A stretch of 64,000 nt of DNA from Epiperipatus broadwayi (taxonomy: Eukaryota > Onychophora > Udeonychophora > Euonychophora > Peripatidae). The stretch lies in contig JAQFVV010006545.1 of the NCBI GenBank assembly GCA_028023455.1, forward strand, positions 246,001-310,000, written 5' to 3'. The position numbers were made by a program, and so were the translations under genes. The notes under the pieces were generated by a model. It searched no databases. It was not told the DNA's origin and saw only the letters and a program-made list of their open reading frames with translations. Within the stretch, counting starts at the first letter, position 1. Each line of letters opens with the position of its first letter. Positions 23,223-35,559 of this stretch are shown here, piece by piece.

Positions 23223-23230
<8 letters not shown>
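22960..23230 (+). mobile_element. Hammerhead repeat R2
   Basis: About 270 bp, starting with TGGATGGTTGAAGAGTTGGAG, carrying the hammerhead at 23078-23136, and ending AAAGTCTGTGTTCAAATT directly before (AT)n. Shares these parts with R1, R3 (39748-40034) and R4 (about 47130-47285). No frame; too short to move itself. Confidence 0.75.
23078..23136 (+). ncRNA. Hammerhead ribozyme, intact core (R2)
   Basis: The core CTGATGA is at 23092-23098 and GAAA at 23114-23117. Stem II is TGCTG/CAGCA with a short loop. Stem III is two pairs (A-U, U-A) closed by ATGC. The cleavage triplet is AUA, which fits the NUH rule. Stem I is CCAA/TTGG, and after a small internal loop ATGGT (23078-23082) pairs with ACCAT (23132-23136). 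The layout, with a very short stem III and a stem I containing an internal loop, matches natural self-cleaving hammerheads. The role would be self-cleavage of repeat transcripts into monomers. Confidence 0.75.
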
Positions 23231-23257
<27 letters not shown>

Positions 23258-23263
23258 ATATTC

Positions 23264-23311
<48 letters not shown>
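23227..23311. repeat. (AT)n microsatellite pair
   Basis: Two AT runs (23227-23255 and 23267-23311) separated by TCTATATTCAA. They bound the right end of R2. Confidence 0.95.
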
Positions 23312-23312
<1 letters not shown>

Positions 23313-24949
23313 AAGCATTTTGCCCATCTGACTAAGTTTTTATGCATAAAATGTGTGAGTTGATCAAGTTATGGAAAAAGAAGAAAGTTCTATTCCTATT
23401 TCTAAAAACATAACTATATTTCCAGATCAACTCTACCTAGTAATTGTTACAATTTATGCTATCAATGGAATCAGCTTTTATTTCTTTTGTAAAGGTGCCA
23501 GGATTCATATAAGAAGCTGCTGAAATCCATCACATCGCGTCTTGAAAATTAAAAAGAAAAATGTTTTTAAAAGAATTGGTATCATATTTTACCGTAAATA
23601 GAGTTATTTTCTAAATATTATTCCTGGAGCTTAGTCAACACATATTGGCAAAGGTAAATTATATTTTTAAATCTTACTAAACTAATATTAATAAATTTAA
23701 TAATAACCATCAATTACTTACAAGGAAAAGTTGGTATTAGAAATAAATATTTTATTCTAACAAATTAAAATGTTTAAAGAGAAATTACTAATTAATTAAA
23801 ACTGGAGAGAACACACACAAATCCAGACATGAATTCATTAATAAAAACTAACAATAAAACAATTAAAGTTTTTGGGTAGACAAGAGTCTCTTGAATAATA
23901 AATTTACAGTGTCTATGGGGATTATTTTTAAGCCATTTTAAGAGTTGTTTGCACACTTTAAGTCACAATTAGAAAAAGTTAATCTTAGCTTACCAGTAAG
24001 TTTAGTGAGTTCATGAAACTTGTAGATTACTATGCATAGTTTTTTTTGTGTGGGAGAATAAGCTTGGCCACCGATTATAAGTTGATCTTGGTGTATCCTA
24101 CTGGTTGGTCATGAAAGCTTTTTTGGGGTCCATCTTCAGGAACAATGTCAGCAAAAACTCCAGCCCATTCCAACATGCAGAATTATTTCAACTTAGAGTA
24201 GTCCTGGATATATTTTTGTTATCCAGGACCAACCATAAGAAAAACAGATAAAACAAGATTTTGATCTAACTGGTCTTTTTTTATATTCAAGGTCCAGTTT
24301 TCAGACTTCTACACATGTTATTATTATCATGGCATTTAGGTTTATAATCTTGTACATTCTTTATCATTTTTCAGTTATAGAGTTCTTTTTTATAGTCTTT
24401 TGCAATCTTTAATTAGATAAAATATTTTTCTTTTAGCTTATCTGGATTAGTAATTTATGCACCTTTTTTTCTCTCCAATTTTTACTTTTATTTTTAATTA
24501 GATAAAAAAAATATGGACAAAAAATTTAACTTTCATTGTATGTTTAAAAAAAATAAATTATACAACTAAAAAAAAATAATTGCATCTTTTTCTTAGCTTT
24601 TACCAAATGCCAATACATATATTTGTGCCATATATAAATAAATGGTACAATATATATTGTGTCCATTTCAATTTAGCCTGTGACTAAATTTATAGTCATG
24701 TGCATAATAGAAAATAGAGAAAAAAATCATCATCACATTTTTATATAGGAAAGAAAGCTGTAGGTCACCCAAATTTAAACCCTACCAGATCAAGTCTCAA
24801 AATCCTAAGACAGAAAAAGAGTGGGAAAAGTGTTTATGTGATTTGTTTATTTGGGTTGATATAACCCAAAAAGAATAGAACATACTTTGAATTATTTAAT
24901 AGTTATTTTAAGAGTAAGATTTTAACACATATAGACAGTTGGGTGTGGA
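23312..24949. other. No gene seen
   Basis: AT-rich non-coding DNA; no repeat relation to the rest of the window recognised. Confidence 0.45.
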
Positions 24950-26470
24950 CACAAACTATTCAATTTGGCATTTTCATATTTTGAATATTAACTTTCTTCA
25001 AAATTAATCTACACTTGCTAAATTCTGCTATTTTTATTCTTTATTTCTATTTTATTCTTTCTATAAATGTAATTTAAGTTTAATAGTTCTAATAATTTAA
25101 TTTTGAATATTAAACTATAGTTTGTAGAAAGCATTCAGATTATTTTGATAGGCCAGTTTTCTTTTCTGAATGATTTGGATGACAGTGTGTGTGCTTGTAT
25201 ATTACATAGATAAATGTACAGTTACACATATAGTAAAAGAAAATTCTGTTAAAATTTTTTTTGTTGAGGGAGAAAAATGTGTAAAGAATTATTTTGTATT
25301 AATTAAACTTACAAGGGTTTCAGTTGGTAGTACAGCTAAAAGAAATCAGAGATAATTAAAGAACAGTAATTAAATTTTATAAAAAGATTCATCATGAAGG
25401 TGCTAAAAGACTTTAAAGTAAGGGATTTTTTGCCAGTTCATGTTAATTATCAAAAAATCTAATAGCCTGAGTTTTTTTACTAACAGTAAATTTGAAACAG
25501 ATACATCAGTTTTAAAGTAGACTGGTCAAGTGATAAACAAAATCAGGTGTTTATGTTTATTAGTTTGGATTTTTTTTACTAGCAGTAAATTTGAAACAAA
25601 GGATAAGTTTTCAGTTAGACTAATTAATTAACAAAAATTAGGTGTCTGGATTGTCTTACTGACTTTAAATTTAAAGCAGATGATCAGTTTTAATCAAATG
25701 ATTTTATTAATAAAATCAGGTTTGCTATCTGATTGTTTTTTTACAGACTTAGTGATATAAAATAGGCTGAAAATCACTTAGAGAAAAATAGACAGATTAA
25801 ATACTGGAACTGTGTAGAGAACACAAGTTAAATTGTGAAAAAAAAATTAATTTGAATTATTGTCATTTTTTATATATAATTTTGTTTGGAAAGTATATAG
25901 CAATGACAGGCTAAGTACACATATATGTGTCATCTGTCTATTCCAGCAATCCATCAGCCAATGCATCTAAAAGTATCTGAACCAAAAGTATTCCATATCT
26001 GATGACTGATTGGGAAAAGTAAAATTGAAATGACTGACTGCTCATCCATGTTTTTAAATTGAACAAACATTCACCTGCATTTGAAAGCTAAATGAAAATA
26101 AATAATTTACTGAAAAGTGTTAATCCATGCTAGTGCAGTTATGCTAGTGACTGTGTTTAAACCCCAGCAAAATTTATAAATATGAAAACAACAGTTATTC
26201 TTAATCTATTAAAAGAACTATGCTGAACAGCAAAAGAAGAAACAGTTCCAGTGCCAAATGGTTCCTACTAAAGCAAGTAACTTCATCATCATCATCACCA
26301 TTAAAGAATTACAAGCATCAAGTTACAAAAAGAAAAGACTTCCAATGAACTGTGGAAAATGGTCATATACATGTGTTACAAATTGGTGTATGTATTAGCT
26401 GCAAAATGTACAGACATTTAACAGGCTGACTTTGAACTCTTGGAAGCCTCAAGAAAATAAAAGGACTGGT
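24950..26470. repeat. Diverged long repeat, copy 1
   Basis: Parallels 62863-64000 in order and orientation. Matches include TTAACTTTCTTCAAAATTAA (24990), TTCTTTCTATAA (25060), the block with GCTAAGTACACATATATGTG (25905), CACCTGCATT (26072), then AAAATTTATAAATATGAAAACAAC (26168), and ACTAAAGCAA...AACTTCATCAT (26268). Identity is low and the insertions differ, so this is an old repeat family or duplication. No protein frame is shared. The 61-codon frame at 25170 is not conserved. Confidence 0.55.
25425..25750. repeat. Diverged minisatellite, about 80-95-bp unit
   Basis: Three consecutive units contain (T)nACTAACAGTAAATTTGAAAC, then CAGTTTTA or TTTTCAGTTAGAC, then AAAATCAGGT or AAAATTAGGT. Unit starts fall near 25474, 25570 and 25651. 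Divergence between units is high. Confidence 0.5.
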
Positions 26471-28150
26471 AATATGAATTCTAATTATATATTTTCATTT
26501 TTATGATATCAGGGACTATTAGCAAAAATTTTAATAACAACATTTTAATCTTTTCTTTGAATTTTTAAAATCCAAAATTGAGTAAAAGAAAGTTTTAGTA
26601 ATAATAGCTTTCAGCTTTATTAATGATTTTAGGTATTCTAAAATTATTATACCCACTTATTGATGACTTGTTGTTAATATGTGAAAGGTTTATTATTATT
26701 TTTAAATAATATTTTATTCATAATGGGGATCAACACACACACAGCAATATAATAATACTTACCACATGCATAATTGTGTTGTATAATTGGTATGAAAGTA
26801 ATAGAAATGTAGCATTGAAGAGGTTTGATTATGGTTTTTGAGATAATGATTAGTGGCCTCAATAGCATAGGGGGGGGGATAAGTAATTTAAAACTTGTTT
26901 TTATAAATCTTTTACTTCTCAATCTAACTAACACTTTTCTAATTAATCATTCTACTTTATATGTTAAGTTTAGATTTATAAGGTTATAAAAGTATGTGTG
27001 TGCAAAGAGTGTTTTTTTTAAGAAATGTTTTTCTTGTGGATATAAAATTGTAGTAATTTCTTATCCAAATTGATGTACATTATACTATGAGAAATGTTGG
27101 ATACTTTCATTAACGGGAAAGGGAGAAGAATTTAATATTAATATTATGATTTCAATATAAATAACTCATAATTGTTAATCATATAAATTTTCATTTCTAT
27201 CTTTAAATAGTATGTACATTTTAATAATCCAGTAATAAATGTTGATTTGTTTTATTAAAAGAGGCTTATATTTTTATTAAGAGTATTCTTTATTAGTTAT
27301 GATCATTCATCATCGCTGTTGAATATTAATGGTTAAGTTCTGATTTAGATATACTAAAGTTAGGCAAATAAGTATAGATTTGTAAAAGCTAAATTTTATG
27401 TTAGGTGTTAGTTCTAAAGCTGTGTCTGTAAGCACCACTGTTATCATCATCATCATGTTTTAAATTAATGATCTAGATAAATGTGCTTAATGGCCATAGA
27501 TAAATAATGATTTTCACTGCATTTGGTTATCATTTGTGAGTCATTATAAGATGATCACCACCATTCCATCATTCACATCATTCAAGGATGAGTGAATTGC
27601 CACCATAAATTGATAGTGTTTAATATGAGCTAGTGAAACTTATAAAAATTTTAAAGTGCATTCATAAGATTAAAATCTAAGTGATAATTTTTGTCTAATG
27701 AAGTTTATATGCACAACTATAGCATAAGGATGTTTTTGTGTTTTCCTTCATGTTAGTGCAAAGGTGATATGGTTCTAAAATCCCAAAATCCTCCATTTTG
27801 TTATAAATAAATTATCAAAGGAGTTCAAATCCAGTACATTTGAAATAGATATAGAATATAACCTTGTCTAGGTTCAGATAACCTAGTGGTGCCCTGATAG
27901 ACCATATTCACTCCATATTAACTTATTAATAACTTAGATATTCATTTAATAAAACTAAGAAGTAAAAAGTGGGTAAAATACTGTTGGATTTGTTTTAAAA
28001 TATTTTGATTAAATATACTCACCCATTTGATATTATTTCATAAGTTACAATGTCTTAATGTTTTATTTAAGTTGCAATGGAAGTTACTATTGGATTTATA
28101 TTTTGAGATATTTATATTTGAGAATTCCAAGTGAGTAATTTATTTAGTTA
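26471..28150. other. No gene seen
   Basis: AT-rich non-coding DNA. A G-run sits at 26870-26878 and short (ATC)n near 27440. No domain in the minus-strand frame 26674-26934. Confidence 0.45.
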
Positions 28151-28151
28151 C

Positions 28152-28330
28152 TATATATATATATATTGTAATTATAATTGAAATAATAAATTTAACGGTT
28201 TACAAAAATTAACCGAAAGTACTTCTGCGATTTAAGGATTGTTTATAATAGTTTGTAAACTGTTAAATTTATTATTTCAAATATAATTACAATTTTGTTT
28301 TTAATTAAGAGACATTATATATATATATTA
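28152..28330. repeat. Small foldback element between (TA)n runs
   Basis: Arms at 28166-28209 (TTGTAATTATAATTGAAATAATAAATTTAAC, in part) and 28250-28298 (its reverse complement with small differences) enclose about 45 bp. Short TA runs abut both sides (28152-28165 and 28314-28329). It looks like a MITE or a miniature of the (AT)n-bounded inverted pairs seen elsewhere here. Confidence 0.65.
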
Positions 28331-30177
28331 GAGTAAAACTTTACTGTGATTGCATATGAGCTGATGTTAAAGCTTAAACATGCTTTCAATTATATATATA
28401 TGCTGTATTAACATTTTGTATATAAATTATAAAAATCCAAAGAAACAATTTATGTCTATATTGAATCCCAAAGAGATCACCTTTTAAGAATTTATATATG
28501 TGTGGAGGATTAAGTACTTCATTGCAAGGAAAATAAGTTATCAGAAAACATCATTTTTTGTGTATCTATATGTTAAAATAATACATGCTAAAAAACGCCA
28601 AATTGCAATAATTAACAGTTTTTGTCTGGTTCTGTTGTACTATTGCTTATTATCTAAATCTCTTATTTATATACATATATAAAGTGAAAGAAAGCGATAT
28701 TTGGAAACGCCTAATGAAAAATGATTTCTACAACCTTTCAATTTTAAAATCACTTTTGTTTAGATTTATAATAACAATAACAAAAAAAAAGTAAATATTT
28801 GTAAGTCATAAAAAATGAAAAACTAATAAAAGAGAAATTTTTGTTACACTTTTTCCATTTTAAAAAAAATCAAATTGGCTCCTTTAATACCTGGATTACT
28901 TTATAATAAATTATGAAAAAAATTAGGTCAAAATGTTTCTAGTATAAGCTCAAAACTATTGGTGAAATGAACGACTTCAATAAAAAAAATATTTAAAAGT
29001 TCTTGATTTCAATTAATAGCTATTAGTTAATAGCTCTTCTTCGGTTCAAATATATCATTTAATTGAAAAGAGCTAGTTAACGAGTATTAAGGTCAAAGGT
29101 AAGAAAATATTTAATATAATATCCGACAAAATAGTCATCACACACACGTGTATATGTAGTAAATAGCTAAAAAAAAAAACATTTAAGTATTATTCTTTAG
29201 GAAAACAACATTTCTAAACACGAATTCCAGTGGAACAAGCAAGGAGAAGGAAATACTCACATGTCAATTGGCAGGTAATAAACGCTTGAATTTCCAAGTA
29301 ATAGTATTTATCTAGTTAGTAATCAATATGTAGACTAGCCAGGTTGGTTGTGATCTGAGATTTTGAAATCTTTCATAAATTTCTTAGGAACTTGAAAAAA
29401 ATATATTTTATTTGGCTTGATCTCAAACTCAGGTTTTAGTCATCGTAACCTGATAAAGTACACCGGTAATATGAGCCTCATTATAAATGAAGTGTGACCC
29501 ATAAATATAGCCTAGTAGATGTGTGATAGTTAAAAAGAAACATACATAAAATTTAATAGATTGTACCCAGAGAAATATAAACTTGAAATTGCAGAGTAGT
29601 CAGTTGCATAATATAAAAAAACAATCAAAGATCTCTTAAAAATAATTTAATTATAAAAAAGCACTATTCTTAGTAGTAATTCAAAAGGCAAATTTTAAAG
29701 ATAAGCTGATATTATGCAAACGTTGTTACAGGAATTGTGAAAATAAGTTATCTTTTGCATTCTCAAAGCTCGCCAATGATATTTATATAAACTTTAGCAC
29801 TTACGAAATAATCCTACTAAGAATAAATTTTGTAAACATGCAGATATTAGAAACCAAAACGTTTGTGCCAAAATCTTATTGAAGCAATTAATTCCATTAT
29901 TTCTGCCACTTTAATCTTTCATGTATATTTAATCATTGAATAAATTCTAAATTGACGTAATGATAATAATGATTGACAAATTGAACGTCTACTAATTAAA
30001 ACATATATCTTTTGAAATAAATTTCCTTCGATACTAAACTTATAAGACAAAACTGTGTGTGTTCGTATATATATAAGAGTGTAAGTAAAATTAGAAAATG
30101 AATTTAGTTCATTCTATTTATTTTTATGCAAACTGATTGATTATCTTAGTTAAAATCTAGAGTCTAGAATATATTAA
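28331..30177. other. No gene seen
   Basis: AT-rich non-coding DNA, no recognised repeat or frame. Confidence 0.45.
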
Positions 30178-30300
30178 TTTTTTTTTTCATATGTCATAGC
30201 ATCGGCCGGGAGGCGAACCCACAACAACCGTCTACAAGCAGTTGACCAACTGCTTGCTTGCAAGGCAGCTGCGCTGACCTCTCGTCTAACAACGCTTGAC
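30178..30300 (-). mobile_element. tRNA-derived SINE, copy 2
   Basis: On the minus strand: AAGCGTTGTTAGACGAGAGG, then CAGCGCAGCTGCCTTGCAAGC, B-box-like GTGGGTTCGCCTCCC, then GGCCGATGCTATGACATATG and an A-tail (T-run at 30178-30187). Compared with copy 3 it has an extra AAGCAGTTGGTCAACTGCTT segment in the anticodon arm, itself a perfect palindrome. Confidence 0.7.
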
Positions 30301-31041
30301 TATAATATGTTAATTTGAACTGAAATTATTAAACACTACTCAAATATATTATTTTCTCTAAAAAAAACCTATTGAAACAATAACAACTTCTCTGTCGATT
30401 ATGCCTATGAACTGGATTTAAATTTAAATTGGGTAAAAGTTTTTAAAAAATTCAAGTATTATCCAAATTAGAATTGTCATTTTCAGGTAGCTGGCTAATA
30501 ACTAACATACCTAAACATTTAATATTCTACATATATGAGCGTCTAGCTATTTTTATATAGCAACAACATCAGGTTAAATGTTGAATCAAGTCCTTACCAC
30601 TTGGAAATTGACAAACTTTGTGTGTAATATCTTTTTTTTGCCATACAGGAGAATATTTAAAGGCTATTTTACTTTTTCTCTCAATTTGCTTTTTTTTTTT
30701 TTGACCCATTTTATATTATAATTACTATTAATACTATTGGTGAATTTTTTTCTATTTTAAATGATAAAATAATTACGGTAATAATAATAAATTGATATTG
30801 AATGTTGACGAATTTCTAACAATCAATATGTTACTTATGTATATTATTTTTGAATACTTTGTATAGATATTTTATTTTTTATAGTTTTTTACTTCATATA
30901 TTAGTGAATGCTGATTTAATATAATTCAACTGATGTAATTATTTCTGCATAAAAAGTGTAATATAATAAGGAAGATATGTGTAGCATATTTATTTTTGCA
31001 GTTTTTCTAATGCTATAAAATTAAAGCTTTATCTAAAGTAC
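30301..31041. other. No gene seen
   Basis: AT-rich non-coding DNA with a T-run at 30690. Confidence 0.45.
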
Positions 31042-31740
31042 TTATATATATATATAATTAAAAATCATAGAACATTATAATCTTGACCAAAAAAAAAAAA
31101 ATTTTATTATAATTTTTCGAGAGTCACGGTTTCATCTATTAACAAATAGACCTTTTTAAGTGAAATTCAATAGAATAGATACAACATATATGTAAAACAA
31201 AATAGCCTTCTGATCATTCACTTCAAAAATTACTTTCCTTAACATCAAAGGATATTATCATGTGATTGATGACTTCAGATTCTAGAAAATTTATCATCAA
31301 AGATTTTATTTATTATTTATTTAATTTCTTTCATAAACGATAATCTTTGCATGGCTAAATAATATTATATAGCATGTATTTAGTTCATAATATTCAAAAC
31401 TGGGTTCACAATTAAATACTGTTTATAAAATATCATTAGACAAGGTAATAATTATTTTTTATGAAAGAAATGAAATGAAAAGAAGAGTAAAAGAAACTCT
31501 GATAATAAATTTTTTTGTATCTGAGGCCATCAATCTCATAAAGACCACCTTTGATGTTAAAGGAAGTTGGTTTTTGAAGTCAATGATGGAAAGACCATTT
31601 CATTTAGTATATATATATATATATATATGGTATGTATTTTACTGAATTTTACTTAAAAAGGTCTATTTGTTAACAGATAAACTGTAGTTGTGGAAGAATT
31701 TGAGTATTTTTTTGGTAGTATTGTTATATGATTTTCTATT
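31042..31740. mobile_element. PLE4: Penelope-like 3' end remnant as inverted pair
   Basis: The right arm (31470-31740) reads GAAATGAAATGAAAAGAAGAGT and on to a block with ACCTTTGATGTTAAAGGAAGTTGG. This corresponds to the 3' coding end of PLE2 (57010-57115: GAAATGAAATCAAAAGAAGAG, then TTAATATTAAGGGTGGATGG). The left arm (31095-31335) is its inverse, including GGTTTCATCTATTAACAAATAGACC. TA runs lie at 31042-31057 and 31612-31628. The reverse transcriptase is absent. Confidence 0.6.
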
Positions 31741-32050
31741 TTATTTATAATTATTAGTTGGAGGCAGCATTTAATTTTATACAATTCCTTGAAGTATAAT
31801 GGTCCCTAGATTTAATTCAGTTTCTTCAATATGTAACTTCACTTATCCTGAATAGTCCAAAAACTTACTTATTTTATCCATCCATGCGATATGTGCTCTT
31901 TTTCTATATCTATATACAATCTTTTGTGATTCATTTTAAGATTTCAGCTGTTCCAGCTATTATTTCTTTTACAAATATGACAAAGTCATTTTTATTTGTA
32001 TTTCTTAACTTTTTAATGATGTCAGTGATACTTGTTTATTCTTTTATTTG

Positions 32051-32051
<1 letters not shown>

Positions 32052-32107
<56 letters not shown>
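32052..32107. repeat. (TA)n microsatellite
   Basis: About 28 TA units. The frames reading through it on both strands are artefacts. Confidence 0.95.
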
Positions 32108-32108
<1 letters not shown>

Positions 32109-33712
32109 TTTTGATCACTTCTTGTAACTCCTGATCTATATCTCTTCATATTCATTGGGTAGTCTGAAGTCATTGAATTTTTTTGCTCTATAATGCATTT
32201 TAGGTTTATGCATGCATTGTTAATAACTGCATTGTACCAATGCTTTAGTAGTATTATGTTTGGCATTGTACAATAGTAGAATTCAGTCAAATGCTTATTA
32301 CAGGAAACAAAATCTTTTTAGTTTTCAGCACTTTTACCACAGGCTGTTTGAATAATCTTGATTATAGCAGGTATATTATGAATGAAATATCAGTAAAATG
32401 TTGACATTAATAAAAACAACAAACATATATATATATATATAATATTACAAATCGATGACTGTATTTCTTAAAAATAATATACGTAAATTTATAAATAAAT
32501 ATTTGAAAATACAGTACTTATAAGTTTATAAAAAATATATGTATACCATCACTTAGAAGCGCTTTCAACTAACTTGTAGCTTTGTCAACTATCACTTTTA
32601 AAATGTCAGCTTTCCCATAATTCCATGATGTCACTGTGATCTTAACGTTTGCTGCTTGCCTATTAATTAAATCTTGCTTATATTTATATATTAACATTGC
32701 CTCTTTAATTTTCCTTTTATTATTATTTATTTTGGTTTCCAATATTTTTACATTGTTATAATTAAAATGGAAAAATAAGAAAATAGAACATGAGTATACT
32801 TTACATGACAGTTTGTCATTCCAATCATCAAATTGTATTCATTAAATAGTGGGTATATTATATTATTATTGATTTTATGAAATATTAATTTTATTAAAAC
32901 TGCATCATTTTTATAAAATAAAATGGAAATATTTATGCCAAAAAAATGAATTATACAACAATTATTCATTATGTAATTTTAACAAATTTGACTATAAATA
33001 ATAATCATGATTTACTTATATAATTTTTTGTAATACATTTTGTAAAAGATATAAATGATACATCCCAAGCAAAAATATTCATTGTAAATATAAATTAACT
33101 ATGCTGAAAATACAAATTTTATTCTGCATGCTTTTAAAATAAATTTTTGTCATATACAGTGTTAATGTGCATTAAAAATAATTTTTAAAATGTTTCCATT
33201 ACCTAAAATGCTTTTTATTTAACTAATTTTTATTTAATTTTTTTTTTTTTCAATCATTGTATAAATCCACTTTATCATCAGCATAAACAATATCACCAAA
33301 AATAATATTTTATTCTATATGTAATTAAAAAAAAGTTTCATCATTGTCCATAATAAAATGGTCTAAAAATAAATTGAAATAACAAAATATGTTGCAATTT
33401 ATTTAACTTTTGGGTAATTTTATAAATAATAGAATCATTGATTTATCCAAATGCTTTTTTTCATAAATATAAACAATATCTGCAAATAAAAATCATTGTC
33501 AACATTAATGAAAGCATAGATCATGAATGGCCTATAACATATATTAATATAATGTACCAAAAATAAACTACAAGAAATACACTACATCAACTCAATTATG
33601 ATGTATATGCTTTATTTTAATTGAACAAATCTTCCTAATCTATGTTCCAAATATTGTAACTAAAATGTTTATAATCACTGTTTTTAAAAAAGTCCATACA
33701 TGTTTATGTCGT
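32108..33712. other. No gene seen
   Basis: AT-rich non-coding DNA with a short TA run at 32424-32441. Confidence 0.45.
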
Positions 33713-33813
33713 TTCTTTTTTTTTTCCATGTGTCAAAGCATCGGCCAGGAAGTGAACCTGGAACAATTGCTTGTAAGGCTGCTGTGCTAACCACTCAGCC
33801 AACAACGCTTGAT
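33713..33813 (-). mobile_element. tRNA-derived SINE, copy 3
   Basis: The best-preserved copy. Minus strand: AGCGTTGTTGGCTGAGTGG (A-box TGGCTGAGTGG), TTAGCACAGCAGCC, B-box GGTTCACTTCC, then TGGCCGATGCTTTGACACATGG and an A-tail (T-run at 33713-33725). The internal Pol III promoter boxes are close to consensus, typical of a tRNA-headed SINE rather than a tRNA gene. Confidence 0.75.
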
Positions 33814-35429
33814 TTGATGCTGTTTCTTGTTAATAAAATATTTAATAAAATGTTTTGACATTAATTTTTGCTTCTAATTGTTCCTTTTTTTTTTTTTTTT
33901 CAATTTTAAAATTAGTTTTTTTTTTATTGGATATTTTACTTTTATTGCATATTTTGAATTTGTGGTAATGAGTTAAATTTTTATTTTAGAAAACCATTAT
34001 TATTATTTATTTTTATATGAACTTTTTGATTTAAAATATTTTCAGAAGACCAATTGCTCTTATTATCTGAAGTTTAAGCTGTATAAGTTTATATCTTTGA
34101 TCAGTGAAATTTTATTCTTTAGTATATACATATATACATTCACATTGGAAATCATGTGTATATACATATGCTTTTATATTATGCATGTTAGATAGAAACA
34201 GCTATTATGACAACAAATTTTAAAAAAGTGTATATATCAAAATAACATATTAAAAAATATTTTGTTGCCATCTTTGATAATTTTAATCGTGAAAAAAAAT
34301 ATGTACATCTTTTAAATGCATAAAATTAATGTTGTTTGTTATGAGTTAAAGTAAATCAAAAGTAATAGATAAATGAAATTTTGTTTGTAGTCAAAGTATT
34401 GTTAATTAATATTATAATTGTGGTCTAATGGGGTATGTATTAAAATATTTGCACTTAAAATATGATTTAATTTAACAGTTAGCATGCTTACATTTTATTA
34501 TGTCGCATATAATTATGGAGTTTATTGATTTTTCTATATACAGCTATTTTTTTTAAAAAAAGATATTATCAGCAGTCCTTTGCAAATGGATGTCTGATGA
34601 TAGATAGCTTTCATTATTTTTTTCGAATATTAAATTCTGGTTAAAAATATCTTAATACCCATTTATTGTTGACGAATTGTATAATTAATAGATATCCTTC
34701 AGAAATTCTTTTTCTAAAGCTGATTATATGAAAATGTATCACATATAAAACACAGTTTTAAAAAAAAAATTCTACATATTATTAATAATATTCAATTGAT
34801 TTTTAATTTGTAATAATTCACTATATTTTCAAGCTTATTATGTATTTACTTAATTAAACGTTTATAGCGTCAATAATATTCCACTTGCCTCATATTGAAA
34901 TTATTTTCACCTACTTTATTTAGAATGCCGACATTCAAAGTGTAATTAAATCTCATTTTTTAAACAAGCCGTAAATAAATAGAGAAAAAGATAGAAACAT
35001 AAAATACACATATAAACTATATAATTCGACATGTGTATGTGACAGTGTTAGATAAAAAACAGATAAACTAAAGAATTTGTAAACCTGTAATTATATGATT
35101 TTATTTACTCCCACATTTAACAAATTTTTAGATGAAAAAAATGTTAGTCTTTTTTTTATACTCAAAATGAAACAAACAAAAAAAATACAAAGAAAATAAA
35201 ACTGGAGCAAATAAATTTTAATCAATCAAATAATAAAAAAACAAATAATATATATATATATAAATGCACGGTGACAGCAGCATAACTTCAGAAAATTTGA
35301 AAATAATAAATAAAACTATAATAACACATGCATAGTTTTAAAAAATAAATTCAATTGATTTGAATAATCTCATAAATAAATTACTGCTATTAAATATATA
35401 GCCTTAAATATATATAATATTAATGAAGC
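33814..35429. other. No gene seen
   Basis: AT-rich non-coding DNA with T- and A-runs. Confidence 0.45.
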
Positions 35430-35559
35430 TACTATGAGAATTTATATTTTGCAAAATGTATATTCTAATGTTTCTCAAAATCCTAATAATAAAATTGATA
35501 AAAATAGAAAAACTAACATAGTGTCTTCTAATTGAAATGCTTCCTTTTCCCAAAATCAA

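Noticed and set aside
34590-34640. CTGATGA at 34596 as another hammerhead
   Set aside because: No GAAA partner or stem II at the needed distance. The same was true of CTGATGA words at 25985 and 41073.
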